From Candidatus Omnitrophota bacterium (GTDB lineage Bacteria; Hinthialibacterota; Hinthialibacteria; Hinthialibacterales; Hinthialibacteraceae), in NCBI GenBank assembly GCA_003598175.1, contig QZKN01000121.1:1-56007 (forward strand): a DNA stretch of 56,007 bases. Direction: 5' to 3'. The notes under the pieces were generated by a model. The model had not been told where the DNA came from and ran no database searches. It saw nothing but the letters and a program-made list of their open reading frames with translations. This document shows positions 45,289 to 53,869 of this stretch, piece after piece. Numbering within the stretch: position 1 is the first letter of the stretch; every line of letters starts with the position of its first letter. The position numbers were made by a program, and so were the translations under genes.

Positions 45289-46121
45289 ACCTGGCCGCAT
45301 CCGAAAGAAAACCATAAAAAAGTGAAAAACAGCATGGAGCAATGCAAAAAATAAAAACCGGAGGAAACACAATGCCCCACAAAACCTATGATGACACTTC
45401 GTAGCCGACGCGGCTGAACGGCCGATTCAATCCAGCACGATCATTTCGCCGAAGTCAAACTCTTCCATACGCAGGTACGGTTAGGGATAGAGGCGAGTTG
45501 CGATTCATGACTAAATTCGTACAAAAATAGAATAATTATACGAAAGGATGATGGCGTCATGTTAACCAACGATTTCTTTTTCTTTGTGTTCGGAAGTACA
45601 TAGCCGGCCGGGAACCGTATCAAAAAACAGGATAAAGGCCCTTGTTCAAGAAAAGTTCATTTTACCGTCCGACGGTAAATCAAAATGGAATAGATCAAAT
45701 TTTTCAATTGATTTTTGATTGATCGATCTTTTTCCCTTGTGCGAACAAGCAAAAAGATCAAAAGAATCTCAAACGAAAATCGTAAATTGGGAAAGGAGGC
45801 GGTCGTCGTAAACGGATGTTTCGCAATCCGGCGAGGCCTTGGCGGCGCGTCAGGCTGACAACCTGGACGGATGCGGGTTGCATGAACAGGAACGAAGGAA
45901 GGGACGAATATCCCCGTTCTCCAAGCGGGAACTCGATGGCATGGCCGGAACACGCAAGGCGTCTCGCATCCGCCGAACGCAGGAAAGCCGTCATCGTTCT
46001 CCACGAGATCAAGATATTCCATATTCAAAAAAAAACAAAACATTACCCCCACGTGACTAAACTGCACCCAGGTCACAGGACCCGGCATGGAAGCCGGAAG
46101 GGGTATTCATGGAGGAAAAAA
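45289..46121. other. Gene-poor leader of flagellin 3
   Basis: About 830 bp. No intact gene: a long frame in phase with flagellin 3 from 45816 has no ribosome binding site and no protein-like composition. A CCGGC/GCCGG hairpin lies at 46082-46098 just before the flagellin ribosome binding site. No sigma-28-type promoter was found. The ATGAACAGGAAC string at 45882 and a CAGGCTGAC-ACCTG string near 45850 recur in the spacer upstream of flagellin 2, so the leaders may share ancestry. Confidence 0.5.
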
Positions 46122-48668
46122 ATGAGCGTTTCAAGAATAGTTAACAACATTTCCGCAATCAATGCAAACCGAAATCTGGATAAAACCGGTCGAAATCTGC
46201 AAAAATCCATTGAGCGTCTTTCTTCGGGTTTGCGAATCAACCGCGCCGGCGACGACGCCGCGGGTTTGAGCGTGGCCAATCGTCTGCGCACGCAGGTTCA
46301 AGGTTTGAATCAGGCCATCACCAACGCCTCCGACGGCATCAGCCTGATCAACGTAGCCGAAGGGGCGTTGGAAGAAACCACCACGCGCTTGAATCGTATT
46401 CGCGTTTTGGCGGTGCAAGCGGCAAACACGGCGGTCAACGACGTCAAAGCTCGCGCGGCCATTCAGGATGAGGTATTTCAGAGTATTGACGAAGTCACTC
46501 GAATCGCCAATACCACCCAATTCGGCAGCAATTTTCTGTTGAATGGCGATTTTTCCATTCAAACGAGCACCATCGCGGGCCAGGAATACATCGGATTGAA
46601 AATCGACGCCTCTCCGGTCGCCAGTACGCTGGCCAGCGGAAAATCGTATCTGAACATCATTCAGACCGGACAGGGAACCGCCCAAATCATCGCCGGTGAC
46701 GGAGTCGGCGGGCCACAAACGCTGAACGCCGGAATCGTGAATCAGACGGATGTCGCGGTGTCGCTTGCCCGCTTCTCAAAAACCAGTTTGACGGGAGGGA
46801 GAACACAGGATGGCGACGCCCTGGCCGGAGTAGCTGGCGACCGTAATTTCTTCAACGGCGTGTCCATTCACAATGGCGACGTGTTCGTATTCACCGGCGT
46901 TCTTTCCGACGGAGTCACCGGTTATAACGGCACCTTGAGTCTCTCGTCCACAACCACGTTTACGCAACTGCAACAAGCAATTCAATTTGCAATCGACAGT
47001 TCGGAAAAGGCGTTGTTCGGCGTTACCACAACCGCCAGTGTGCCTTCCTCGTTCGGGACGACCGTAACCATCGCCGCTGGTGGCGCCAATGCCGGGCGAT
47101 TGACATTTTTCAGTGATGGAAATTTCATCAACCAAACTGATTTCAACCTGTCTCTCGTGCGCGCGGGCAATATCGTGACGCAGGCAAGCGGCGTCACGCG
47201 TTCGGGAACCATCGGCATCGATTCCGCCTTGTCCGGCGCCGGACAGATCGGCAATGCGATCACGGCGATTACGGGCTCAACCTTTGGCGTCGGACAATTC
47301 GACATCGAAGTGTATAACGTGCAATCCGCCCAACAGCGGAAAACGGAAAGCACCATCGTGTTCCGCGATCAAAACGGCGCCATTCTCGATCGCACCACCA
47401 CGTTGACCGGAACCGGCACTCGTTCCATTGTCTTGAACGGATCGTTCGTGAGCGGGATTTACACCGGCGGAACCACGCTGACCAATGGCGATACCATCAC
47501 ATTGACTGGAGTAAATGCGGACGGTACGACATTTGAAGGCGTCTTCACTTACGATAGAACCCCGGCTTCACCGACGACGGAAGATACCACGTTGAATGAC
47601 TTCCGTTTCAACTCCATGTCCGGTCTGATCAATGAATTGAACTACCGCACACGGGATTATAACGCGGGGGTTACCGGCGTTGTCGATGGCCGGCAAACCC
47701 GTTTTGAAGACGCGATCTTTACTTTCACATCCAAAGGCGTTCTCCAACTGGTCGATGATATTGGACGCTCGGATTCGCAAATGTCGTTTACCTTGACTTT
47801 CGACGGAACGAAAACCGCCGGTGGAAACTTTACCTTCCAGGACGATGCGGTGCTGGCTCAGGAAGGTTTTTACGAGCAGGCTACGTTCCGGATCGACGGT
47901 GGAGGAGAGGTCCGCGCCAATGCCGGAGATGTAATCACGCTCTACGGCGCCAAAGCCACGATTGAAGGCGTTCCGCAGCCGCAGGTTACGCTCCGCGTCG
48001 GCACCGGATTCACCGCGGGCGTCGACAAATTGGAAAACACACCCAATGAATTTATCGGCTCGTTGAACGGCGGCGCTTACGTTACCTTCATCAACGGCGA
48101 TCAGAACGTGGTGTTCATCGACGGCAACAGCGGCGGCAACCGCGGCGTGGCTCGCTTCATGACGGCGGATTTCGATAACATGATCGACGTAACCGCCCGC
48201 ACGGACGGTTTGCCGGACGCCGGACGAACCATCGTGATTTCGACGATCAACCGTTCGCTGAACTTCCACGTCGGCGCTTACGCCGGCCAGGCGTTCCGCG
48301 CCGCCATCGGCGACCTGACGTCCGAGAATCTCGGTTTTGGCCGAGGCTCCGGTCGAACGGTGGCGGATATCGACGTCACCACCATTGAAGGCGCCAATGA
48401 AGCCATGCGTATCGTCGACGAAGCTCTCGATCAAGTAAATAAAACCCGCTCGATCCTGGGCGCGGCCACCAACCGTCTCGAATCCACGATCTCGAACCTG
48501 AGCGTGTCCGCCGAAAACCTCACCGCTTCGGAATCTCGTATTCGTGACACGGATATCGCGCGGGAAAGCACGGAATTCACCAAGAATCAGGTCTTGATTC
48601 AAGCGGGCGTCTCCGTTCTGGCGCAAGCGAATTTCCAAAGCCAGGGATTCCTTTCACTGCTCGGATAA
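46122..48668 (+). CDS. fliC: Giant flagellin, paralogue 3
   Basis: An 848-residue flagellin. The N-terminus is SVSRIVNNISAINANRNLD with SIERLSSGLRINRAGDDAAG; the C-terminus is AENLTASESRIRDTDIARES...NQVLIQAGVSVLAQANF. The same central beta blocks occur: GVLSDGVTGYNGTLS, GNAITAITGSTFGVGQFDIEV, SGLINELNYRTRDY, FRIDGGGEVRANAGDVITLY. GGAGG at 46111-46115 is six bases before ATG 46122. A strong intrinsic terminator follows 38 bp after the stop, so this copy ends a transcript. Flagellins 2 and 3 with the gene between them look like the product of a duplication that left a different gene in the middle. Confidence 0.95.
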   Translation: MSVSRIVNNISAINANRNLDKTGRNLQKSIERLSSGLRINRAGDDAAGLSVANRLRTQVQGLNQAITNASDGISLINVAEGALEETTTRLNRIRVLAVQAANTAVNDVKARAAIQDEVFQSIDEVTRIANTTQFGSNFLLNGDFSIQTSTIAGQEYIGLKIDASPVASTLASGKSYLNIIQTGQGTAQIIAGDGVGGPQTLNAGIVNQTDVAVSLARFSKTSLTGGRTQDGDALAGVAGDRNFFNGVSIHNGDVFVFTGVLSDGVTGYNGTLSLSSTTTFTQLQQAIQFAIDSSEKALFGVTTTASVPSSFGTTVTIAAGGANAGRLTFFSDGNFINQTDFNLSLVRAGNIVTQASGVTRSGTIGIDSALSGAGQIGNAITAITGSTFGVGQFDIEVYNVQSAQQRKTESTIVFRDQNGAILDRTTTLTGTGTRSIVLNGSFVSGIYTGGTTLTNGDTITLTGVNADGTTFEGVFTYDRTPASPTTEDTTLNDFRFNSMSGLINELNYRTRDYNAGVTGVVDGRQTRFEDAIFTFTSKGVLQLVDDIGRSDSQMSFTLTFDGTKTAGGNFTFQDDAVLAQEGFYEQATFRIDGGGEVRANAGDVITLYGAKATIEGVPQPQVTLRVGTGFTAGVDKLENTPNEFIGSLNGGAYVTFINGDQNVVFIDGNSGGNRGVARFMTADFDNMIDVTARTDGLPDAGRTIVISTINRSLNFHVGAYAGQAFRAAIGDLTSENLGFGRGSGRTVADIDVTTIEGANEAMRIVDEALDQVNKTRSILGAATNRLESTISNLSVSAENLTASESRIRDTDIARESTEFTKNQVLIQAGVSVLAQANFQSQGFLSLLG

Positions 48669-48706
48669 TACGCTCCGGCAATAGGACAAGACAAACGGAT
48701 TTCATG

Positions 48707-48740
48707 AGGAACGGGATTTTTCCCGTTCCTCTTCTTTTTA
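48707..48740 (+). terminator. Intrinsic terminator after flagellin 3
   Basis: AGGAACGGGA (48707-48716) pairs perfectly with TCCCGTTCCT (48721-48730) around TTTT and is followed by CTTCTTTTTA. Confidence 0.85.
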
Positions 48741-48790
48741 TCCGTCCGGCGGAGAGAGGAGTCGGTCTGTTCGAGGAGGAAACCTATCCT

Positions 48791-48865
48791 ATGCGCGTCG
48801 GCGACAAAACCTTGGCGCTCATCGATCGCAGAATCGGCGGAGACAAGGTTGCCGCCATACAGTAA
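48791..48865 (+). CDS. Possible 24-residue small protein
   Basis: ATG 48791 opens MRVGDKTLALIDRRIGGDKV and ends AAIQ. A GGAGGA ribosome binding site lies ten bases upstream, just past the flagellin 3 terminator. No family is recognised. It could be a genuine micropeptide or the 5' remnant of a lost gene. Confidence 0.35.
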   Translation: MRVGDKTLALIDRRIGGDKVAAIQ

Positions 48866-48872
48866 AATAAAG

Positions 48873-48906
48873 TTGACAAAATTCACTTCCTGTGAAATAG
48901 TATCGA
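48873..48906 (+). promoter_or_regulatory. TTGACA promoter element with TTCAC-N5-GTGAA palindrome, copy 2
   Basis: A perfect -35 hexamer TTGACA (48873-48878) is followed by the palindrome ATTCACTTCCTGTGAAATAG (48881-48900). A weak -10 (AATAGT) sits 17 bp from the -35 hexamer. The palindrome between the hexamers is where a repressor would act. Upstream of the small membrane-protein gene. Confidence 0.4.
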
Positions 48907-48910
48907 ATGT

Positions 48911-48946
48911 ATGAAACACCTGAGTATTATCTCACATAAGAGGTGA
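48911..48946 (+). CDS. Possible 11-residue leader peptide
   Basis: Encodes MKHLSIISHKR, with a start resembling that of the short frame at 34456. It lies between the candidate promoter and the small membrane-protein gene. Too short to support by itself. Confidence 0.15.
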   Translation: MKHLSIISHKR

Positions 48947-49025
48947 ATGACTGCATAAAGGTACGTAACGGCACTGGATAGACATTCATCGGCTTCCGGA
49001 TTCAAAAGAAAAGGGGAGTACGATC

Positions 49026-49229
49026 ATGAAAAAGAGTCCCTCCATCCATTTGATCATCTGGCCGTGTATCGCCGGCGCATTCCTATCACAAACCGACAGC
49101 CAGCTGGGCGGAATCATCATTGCGTTCGGCGTGGGTGCGATCCTCTACGGGATCTATGTGCACTTTCACAACAAAAGAATATCTTCGCGAAGAAGTGAAT
49201 TTCTCAAAACCGTTAATAAATGGCGGTGA
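49026..49229 (+). CDS. Small membrane protein
   Basis: A 67-residue protein with two short hydrophobic segments (about 6-20 and 27-47, the latter GGIIIAFGVGAILYGIYV) and a basic C-terminal tail (HNKRISSRRSEFLKTVNKWR). GGGGAG lies seven bases before the ATG. No family is recognised. The tail would face the cytosol. It lies about 115 bases past the second palindrome element and is followed by 300 bp without an intact gene. Confidence 0.55.
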   Translation: MKKSPSIHLIIWPCIAGAFLSQTDSQLGGIIIAFGVGAILYGIYVHFHNKRISSRRSEFLKTVNKWR

Positions 49230-49535
49230 GTATCATTTGATTGAGTTCCCAGCCCAAAATCTGCTTGGTTGGTATGGTCATGGATATAAAAATCGATCAG
49301 GTGGGCGATAATGTCATATTTTTCTCTCGCGCCATCGATGGCGATCCCGGTTGATCAACAATCCACGGGAACGTCGGCTTCATCTGCAACATCGACGAGA
49401 ATATGATCATTCGCTTTTTTAATTTCCCCTCCATCCCATCATTAATGGATTCTTTACTTGACTTTTCATTATAGATTTTATACAATTCTATCATAATATC
49501 GGTTAATTCTATTTCTGAAGGCGGAGGTTACCCAC
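49230..49535. other. Intergenic region before the CBM9-like operon
   Basis: About 305 bp, AT-rich at its right end. Short frames on either strand have no ribosome binding sites. A promoter for the 49536 operon is expected near 49440-49500 but was not pinned down. Confidence 0.4.
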
Positions 49536-50510
49536 ATGAAACACGAGACGCCCGGTTTGCACTTCATCGCTCTCCTGCTGATATTGTCGTTAGGTACGGA
49601 CACGATTTTTGCCCAAGACCAATTCATCAACTGCCGTAAGTTCGCCGCAGGCATCGTGATCATCATCGATGGCGATCCCTCCGACTGGCCGCTCTCTTCT
49701 TTCAGTAATCCGGCCGAACTACCCGATATCGATCCCGCCGAGAATTTCTCCAGCAATGCCACCACCAACGCAATAAATAAGGTTCCCATGAAAACCGGCG
49801 ACCATTTTGTTTTTGATCCTAATAAAGTTCTCGTCAGTACCGCAGGCAATTTTAATCTTGACGAAACCGATTTTCAGGCAACGACCTACATCGGTTGGAA
49901 CGATACCGGTTTTTATCTGTTGAATATCGTCACCGATGACTTGATCGGATGGTTTCAAAGCTCGTATATAGAAAGGGATATCAACAATCAACCCGCTTTC
50001 ACGAATGACGGTATTGAAATGTGGTTTGATAATGACAATAACCGCCTGCCGCCGAACATCAACGACGTTCAAACCTCCGAATTCGATTTGCAAACCGCTT
50101 TCAGCATCGATGCAGAGATCATTCGGGAAGAATTTCAACAAGAACCGATCATGACGAACGGTTTACCGCTGGAATTCGCTATTTTCCGCTCCGCGCTCAA
50201 CACCGACAATGAAAAGGAAGCGGAAATCATCAGCAAAATCCAACGAGCCGTAAAACTGGACAACAAACCGATGGAACAACACACGTCTTATGTCCAGGAA
50301 ATCATGTTCCCGTGGGGTGTTTTTCCCTCCTTCGAGCCGGACGAACCCATCGGTTTCAATATCAACTGGATCGATTGGGACGATGCTACCTTCCATCTCC
50401 AGCGATGGCATCAGGCAAACGAATCGGATACCCAGTATTTCCGCGAAATGCGCTTCACCAACAACAATCCACTCGGTGGAGTCGCCATTTCCGATTGGTC
50501 GGTTTTTTAA
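49536..50510 (+). CDS. Secreted CBM9-like carbohydrate-binding domain protein
   Basis: A 324-residue exported protein. The signal peptide ends near residue 27 (IFAQ, then DQF). The rest resembles a single carbohydrate-binding-module family 9 / DOMON-like beta-sandwich: IIIDGDPSDWP near residue 45, YIGWNDTGFYLLNIVTDDL around 120, DGIEMWFDNDNN around 165, and GFNINWIDWDD near 285. No catalytic residues are seen, so it may bind a sugar or haem-like ligand at the surface. GGAGG is nine bases before ATG 49536. It is the first of three close genes with the CRTAC and TPR proteins (31 bp and a 4-bp overlap). Confidence 0.75.
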   Translation: MKHETPGLHFIALLLILSLGTDTIFAQDQFINCRKFAAGIVIIIDGDPSDWPLSSFSNPAELPDIDPAENFSSNATTNAINKVPMKTGDHFVFDPNKVLVSTAGNFNLDETDFQATTYIGWNDTGFYLLNIVTDDLIGWFQSSYIERDINNQPAFTNDGIEMWFDNDNNRLPPNINDVQTSEFDLQTAFSIDAEIIREEFQQEPIMTNGLPLEFAIFRSALNTDNEKEAEIISKIQRAVKLDNKPMEQHTSYVQEIMFPWGVFPSFEPDEPIGFNINWIDWDDATFHLQRWHQANESDTQYFREMRFTNNNPLGGVAISDWSVF

Positions 50511-50541
50511 CTCGCTCCAATATCAGGCAAATCGTACCAAC

Positions 50542-52290
50542 ATGAACCAATCATACCGCTGCTGGGAGTCCTGCAAGGGATTTCTTGTTTTTCATTTTCA
50601 AATCCTCTCGCGGAATTCTTTTTTTACACTCTATCTTCTTTGGTTGTTGGCAGGTTCGGCGCATAGCGATTTGTCCGATGGTTCCATTCGTTTCGTCGAT
50701 ATCACCAAATCGGCCGGAATCGATTTTCTGCAGGTTTCCGGCGATCCGCGAGTGAAAAACCTGATTGTCGAAGCCAAAGGCGGCGGCTTGGCGCTGTTGG
50801 ACGCCGACGGCGACGGCTGGCTGGATATTTATTTCGTTAACGGAAGAACATTCGAAAAAACGAACGGTCCCCCGCCCAAAAACAAACTCTTCCGAAACAA
50901 CCACGACGGCACGTTTTCCGACATTACCGATGCCGCCGGCGTCGGCGATGAGGAATGGGGCATGGGCTGCGCCGCCGCGGATTACGATAACGACGGCGAC
51001 GCCGACCTTTACGTCACCAATTACGGCCCCAATCGCTTATTCCGCAACGACGGCAAAGGACGCTTCACCGACGTCATCGGCGAGGCCGGCTGCCAATCTC
51101 CGCTTTACAGTACCGGCGCGGCATTTGCGGATTATGATTTGGATGGTTTCGTCGATTTGGTGGTTTCCGATTACCTCGACCTCGAATCGTTGAATCACCT
51201 GACGCCGGAACAACAAAAAGCCGAATGGCGTGGATATAGGGTATATCCCGGCCCACGCGCGTATACCCCACTTGGCATATCTCTTTTTCATAATCGCGGT
51301 GACGGGACGTTCGAAGATGTCACCGAAGCATCCGGCATCGGCGATGCCCTGCCCGCTTACAGTTTTACCTGCGCTTGGGTGGACGTGAACAACGATCGCT
51401 ATCCTGATTTTTACGTCGCCAACGATTCCATGCCCAGCTATTTGTTCATGAACAACGGCGACGGCACGTTCACGGAAAACGGCCTCCTGGCCGGCGTTGC
51501 GTACAGCGAAGACGGCACGGAAATGGCCTCGATGGGCGTAGCTTGGGGGGATTGCAACGGCGATTTTCAGTGGGATTTGCTGGGCACGAATTTTTCGGAA
51601 GAGCCCTTCACCCTTTGGCTCGGTTGCGGCGACGGTTTGTTCGCAGATTGCACCTACTCCTCCGGCGTCGGCCACAAAACCTTTTCCTCACTCGGCTGGG
51701 GAACCGAATGGATCGATGTCGATAATGACGGAGACGAAGATATGTTTTTCTGCAATGGCCACGTCTATCCCGAAGCCGATCATCCGGACGTGGATACCAC
51801 GTTCGCCCAACCTCCCCTTCTTTTTGAAAACCTGGGTGAAGTTAAATTCATTCCCATCGACACGGGATTGGGCGAGGATTTTTACAAACCGCGCATCAGC
51901 CGCGGCTGCGTGAGCGGGGATATAGACAATGACGGCGACCTTGATTTGGTCATCAACAATTTGGGGGGGACTCCCACGATCCTTCGCAACGACGGCGGAA
52001 ATCAAAACCACTGGCTGCAAATTCTATTGCATGGAACCCGCTCCAACCGTTCCGCCATCGGCGCTTTTGTGAAATTAACCGCGGGAAACTTGAAAGAAAT
52101 GAAAGGCGTGTTCAGCGGTTCGAGTTTTCTCTCGCAAGACAGCACCATCCTGCACTTCGGATTGGGCATACTAAAAAAAGCGGATCGCATCGAAATCCAT
52201 TGGCCATCCGGAACCGTCACGGTTCTCGAAGATGTGGCTGCGAATCAACGATTGCCGATCGTGGAAGATGCAAAGGATACGACCAAATGA
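50542..52290 (+). CDS. CRTAC/ASPIC-UnbV family secreted beta-propeller protein
   Basis: A 582-residue protein. A signal peptide or anchor spans about residues 10-43 (LYLLWLLAGSAHS). Seven repeats of the calcium-binding DxDxDGxxD type follow: DADGDGWLDIYF, DYDNDGDADLYV, DYDLDGFVDLVV, a DVNNDRYPDFYV variant, DCNGDFQWDLL, DVDNDGDEDMFF and DIDNDGDLDLVI, an FG-GAP-like propeller. The C-terminal ~80 residues are the ASPIC/UnbV domain (GAFVKLTAGN...RIEIHWPSGTV). The family is widespread in Planctomycetes, Acidobacteria and uncultured phyla with no known function. No strong ribosome binding site precedes ATG 50542. The stop overlaps the next start (ATGA), so the TPR protein is translationally coupled. 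Confidence 0.88.
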   Translation: MNQSYRCWESCKGFLVFHFQILSRNSFFTLYLLWLLAGSAHSDLSDGSIRFVDITKSAGIDFLQVSGDPRVKNLIVEAKGGGLALLDADGDGWLDIYFVNGRTFEKTNGPPPKNKLFRNNHDGTFSDITDAAGVGDEEWGMGCAAADYDNDGDADLYVTNYGPNRLFRNDGKGRFTDVIGEAGCQSPLYSTGAAFADYDLDGFVDLVVSDYLDLESLNHLTPEQQKAEWRGYRVYPGPRAYTPLGISLFHNRGDGTFEDVTEASGIGDALPAYSFTCAWVDVNNDRYPDFYVANDSMPSYLFMNNGDGTFTENGLLAGVAYSEDGTEMASMGVAWGDCNGDFQWDLLGTNFSEEPFTLWLGCGDGLFADCTYSSGVGHKTFSSLGWGTEWIDVDNDGDEDMFFCNGHVYPEADHPDVDTTFAQPPLLFENLGEVKFIPIDTGLGEDFYKPRISRGCVSGDIDNDGDLDLVINNLGGTPTILRNDGGNQNHWLQILLHGTRSNRSAIGAFVKLTAGNLKEMKGVFSGSSFLSQDSTILHFGLGILKKADRIEIHWPSGTVTVLEDVAANQRLPIVEDAKDTTK

Positions 52291-53579
52291 AAATGAAATT
52301 CCTTTGTTCCATTATTTTGGGTATCCTCGCCCCTCATTTCACATTGGCCGCCGGAGATTGGGGCGGCCAATACGATTTTCCCCAAAAACCGATCATACAG
52401 AACCCCGATTCTGCAAGACAGGAACAATATCTCTTCGATTCTCTCGCTCAACATCCGGACCATCCGACTACGCTGCTCGCATTGGCGCAGTTATACCATT
52501 CCCAACAATATTATCCACAAGCCATCGCCGTGCTGGAACGCACGATCGCGAAACATCCACGACTAAGCCAAGCTCATTTCCTGCTCGGAAAAATTTTAGG
52601 ATATCAAAAAACCGATCCGGACCGTTCCACCACCGAATTAGAGGTTGCGATTCGACTCGATCCCGACTCGATCGAATATCGCAATGAAGCCGCAGCGGTT
52701 TATTACCGCCTGCAACGTTTTCCACCCGCGATAAAGCATTTGGAGGAAATATTAAAGCGTGATCCGCAAAACGAAGAGGCGCTCTACCGCAAAGCGATCA
52801 TTCTTTACACTCGCGGAGAGATTGAGGAAGCCGAAGCCATCACCGATCGACTCCCGCATTACGAACATGCAAGAATTTTAAAAGCCCTCCTCGTGCAACA
52901 ACGCAACGAAGACGCAAAACCACTTTTCGAAGCAATCCTGCATGACCATCCTGATAATCTCCGCGCCCGTTATGAATACGGAAAAATCTTGATGAAGGAA
53001 AAGAAATTTCAGGAAGCGCGAGAACGCTTCGAAAAAATCATCGACGAGGAACCGTTTTACCAACATGCGGTCTTTCAGCTGGTGAAAGTCTATTCCTTTA
53101 TGAAAGAAAAGGAAAAAGCGCAGCTGGCCAAGCAAAGTCTGGACACCATCAATCAAATCGGCAGAAATCAACGTAATTTTTATCGCAGTTTTTTACGCCA
53201 TCATCCCGACACGGCGGAAACACATTACGCGATGGCGCTCATTTATCTCGAAATCGGCAGAGGCAATCTCGCCGCGATGGAATTGCATCGCGTTCTCGAA
53301 TTTGAACCGCATCATAAAGACGCCCCGTTTTATTTGGCGCAAATCAGCATGGCCGGAGGAGAGTATGAGAAAGCGATTTCGCACTTGGAAGCCTGTTTGC
53401 AAGTGCGGGAGGATACCGCAACGATCCATGCGATGATGACACAATGCTTTCTCGAACTCCATAACGGTCCCCAAGCACGTGAACATCTCGAAACCGCCCT
53501 TCGTCTCGATCCGAAAAACTCTCTCGGTCTCCACATTCTTGATCTTTGGAAACAACAAGCCGCCAAACAAGAAAATTAA
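52287..53579 (+). CDS. Exported TPR-repeat protein
   Basis: A 430-residue protein. The N-terminus looks like a signal peptide (KFLCSIILGILAPHFTLAA, about 1-22). The rest is eight or more tetratricopeptide-type helical pairs, for example PTTLLALAQLYHSQQYYPQA, TELEVAIRLDPDSIEYRNEA and LEFEPHHKDAPFYLAQISMA. TPR proteins act as protein-binding scaffolds. The start overlaps the CRTAC stop by four bases (ATGA), so it is translationally coupled to it. A periplasmic or cell-surface scaffold for the CBM9-like and CRTAC proteins is inferred from operon position. Confidence 0.8.
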   Translation: MKMKFLCSIILGILAPHFTLAAGDWGGQYDFPQKPIIQNPDSARQEQYLFDSLAQHPDHPTTLLALAQLYHSQQYYPQAIAVLERTIAKHPRLSQAHFLLGKILGYQKTDPDRSTTELEVAIRLDPDSIEYRNEAAAVYYRLQRFPPAIKHLEEILKRDPQNEEALYRKAIILYTRGEIEEAEAITDRLPHYEHARILKALLVQQRNEDAKPLFEAILHDHPDNLRARYEYGKILMKEKKFQEARERFEKIIDEEPFYQHAVFQLVKVYSFMKEKEKAQLAKQSLDTINQIGRNQRNFYRSFLRHHPDTAETHYAMALIYLEIGRGNLAAMELHRVLEFEPHHKDAPFYLAQISMAGGEYEKAISHLEACLQVREDTATIHAMMTQCFLELHNGPQAREHLETALRLDPKNSLGLHILDLWKQQAAKQEN

Positions 53580-53580
53580 G

Positions 53581-53608
53581 TTGATAAAATTCACATCGCG
53601 TGAAATCG
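53581..53608. promoter_or_regulatory. TTCAC-N5-GTGAA palindrome, copy 3
   Basis: TTGATA (53581-53586) and ATTCACATCGCGTGAAATCG (53589-53608) begin two bases after the TPR gene stop. The -35-like hexamer and palindrome match copy 2 closely, but no -10 is evident. Confidence 0.4.
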
Positions 53609-53869
53609 GTGTGGAGGATATGTCCGTGTATACAAAAATACGATCACTGCCGTTGTCGGTGATATAAACCAATGTTTTACCATTTGCCGCATGAACCGCC
53701 GCCGCGTCGGTGGGAGTATCCATCGGACCGTTTGGCGATTCCGCGCCGTCCACCGTAAACAGCGGATCGATATCATCAGGCGAATAGAAAGCCATTTCCA
53801 CCTGGTCGGCGGAAAAATCAGGCATGTTGGCGGAATTTTTCTTACCTTCTCAACATCATCGTAATCCAA
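53609..53869 (-). pseudogene. Fragment of a beta-propeller-like protein gene
   Basis: On the minus strand, one frame gives MPDFSADQVEMAFYSPDDID and then TDAAAVHAANGKTLVYITDN and GSDRIFVYTD, a propeller-like strand pattern; a one-base shift upstream continues it as LDYDDVEKVRK. The frame has no proper start, no end of its own, and would run antisense into the TPR gene. It is most likely a remnant. Family not identified. Confidence 0.4.

Noticed and set aside
45816..46121. N-terminal extension of flagellin 3
   Set aside because: The ribosome binding site and the conserved start at 46122 show the true N-terminus; the extension has no flagellin homology.
47568..48638. A 356-codon antisense frame in flagellin 3
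   Set aside because: Shadow of the flagellin coding strand, with no ribosome binding site or recognisable protein pattern.
50290..50541. N-terminal extension of the CRTAC protein
   Set aside because: It overlaps the CBM9-like gene in another frame and would bury the signal peptide.
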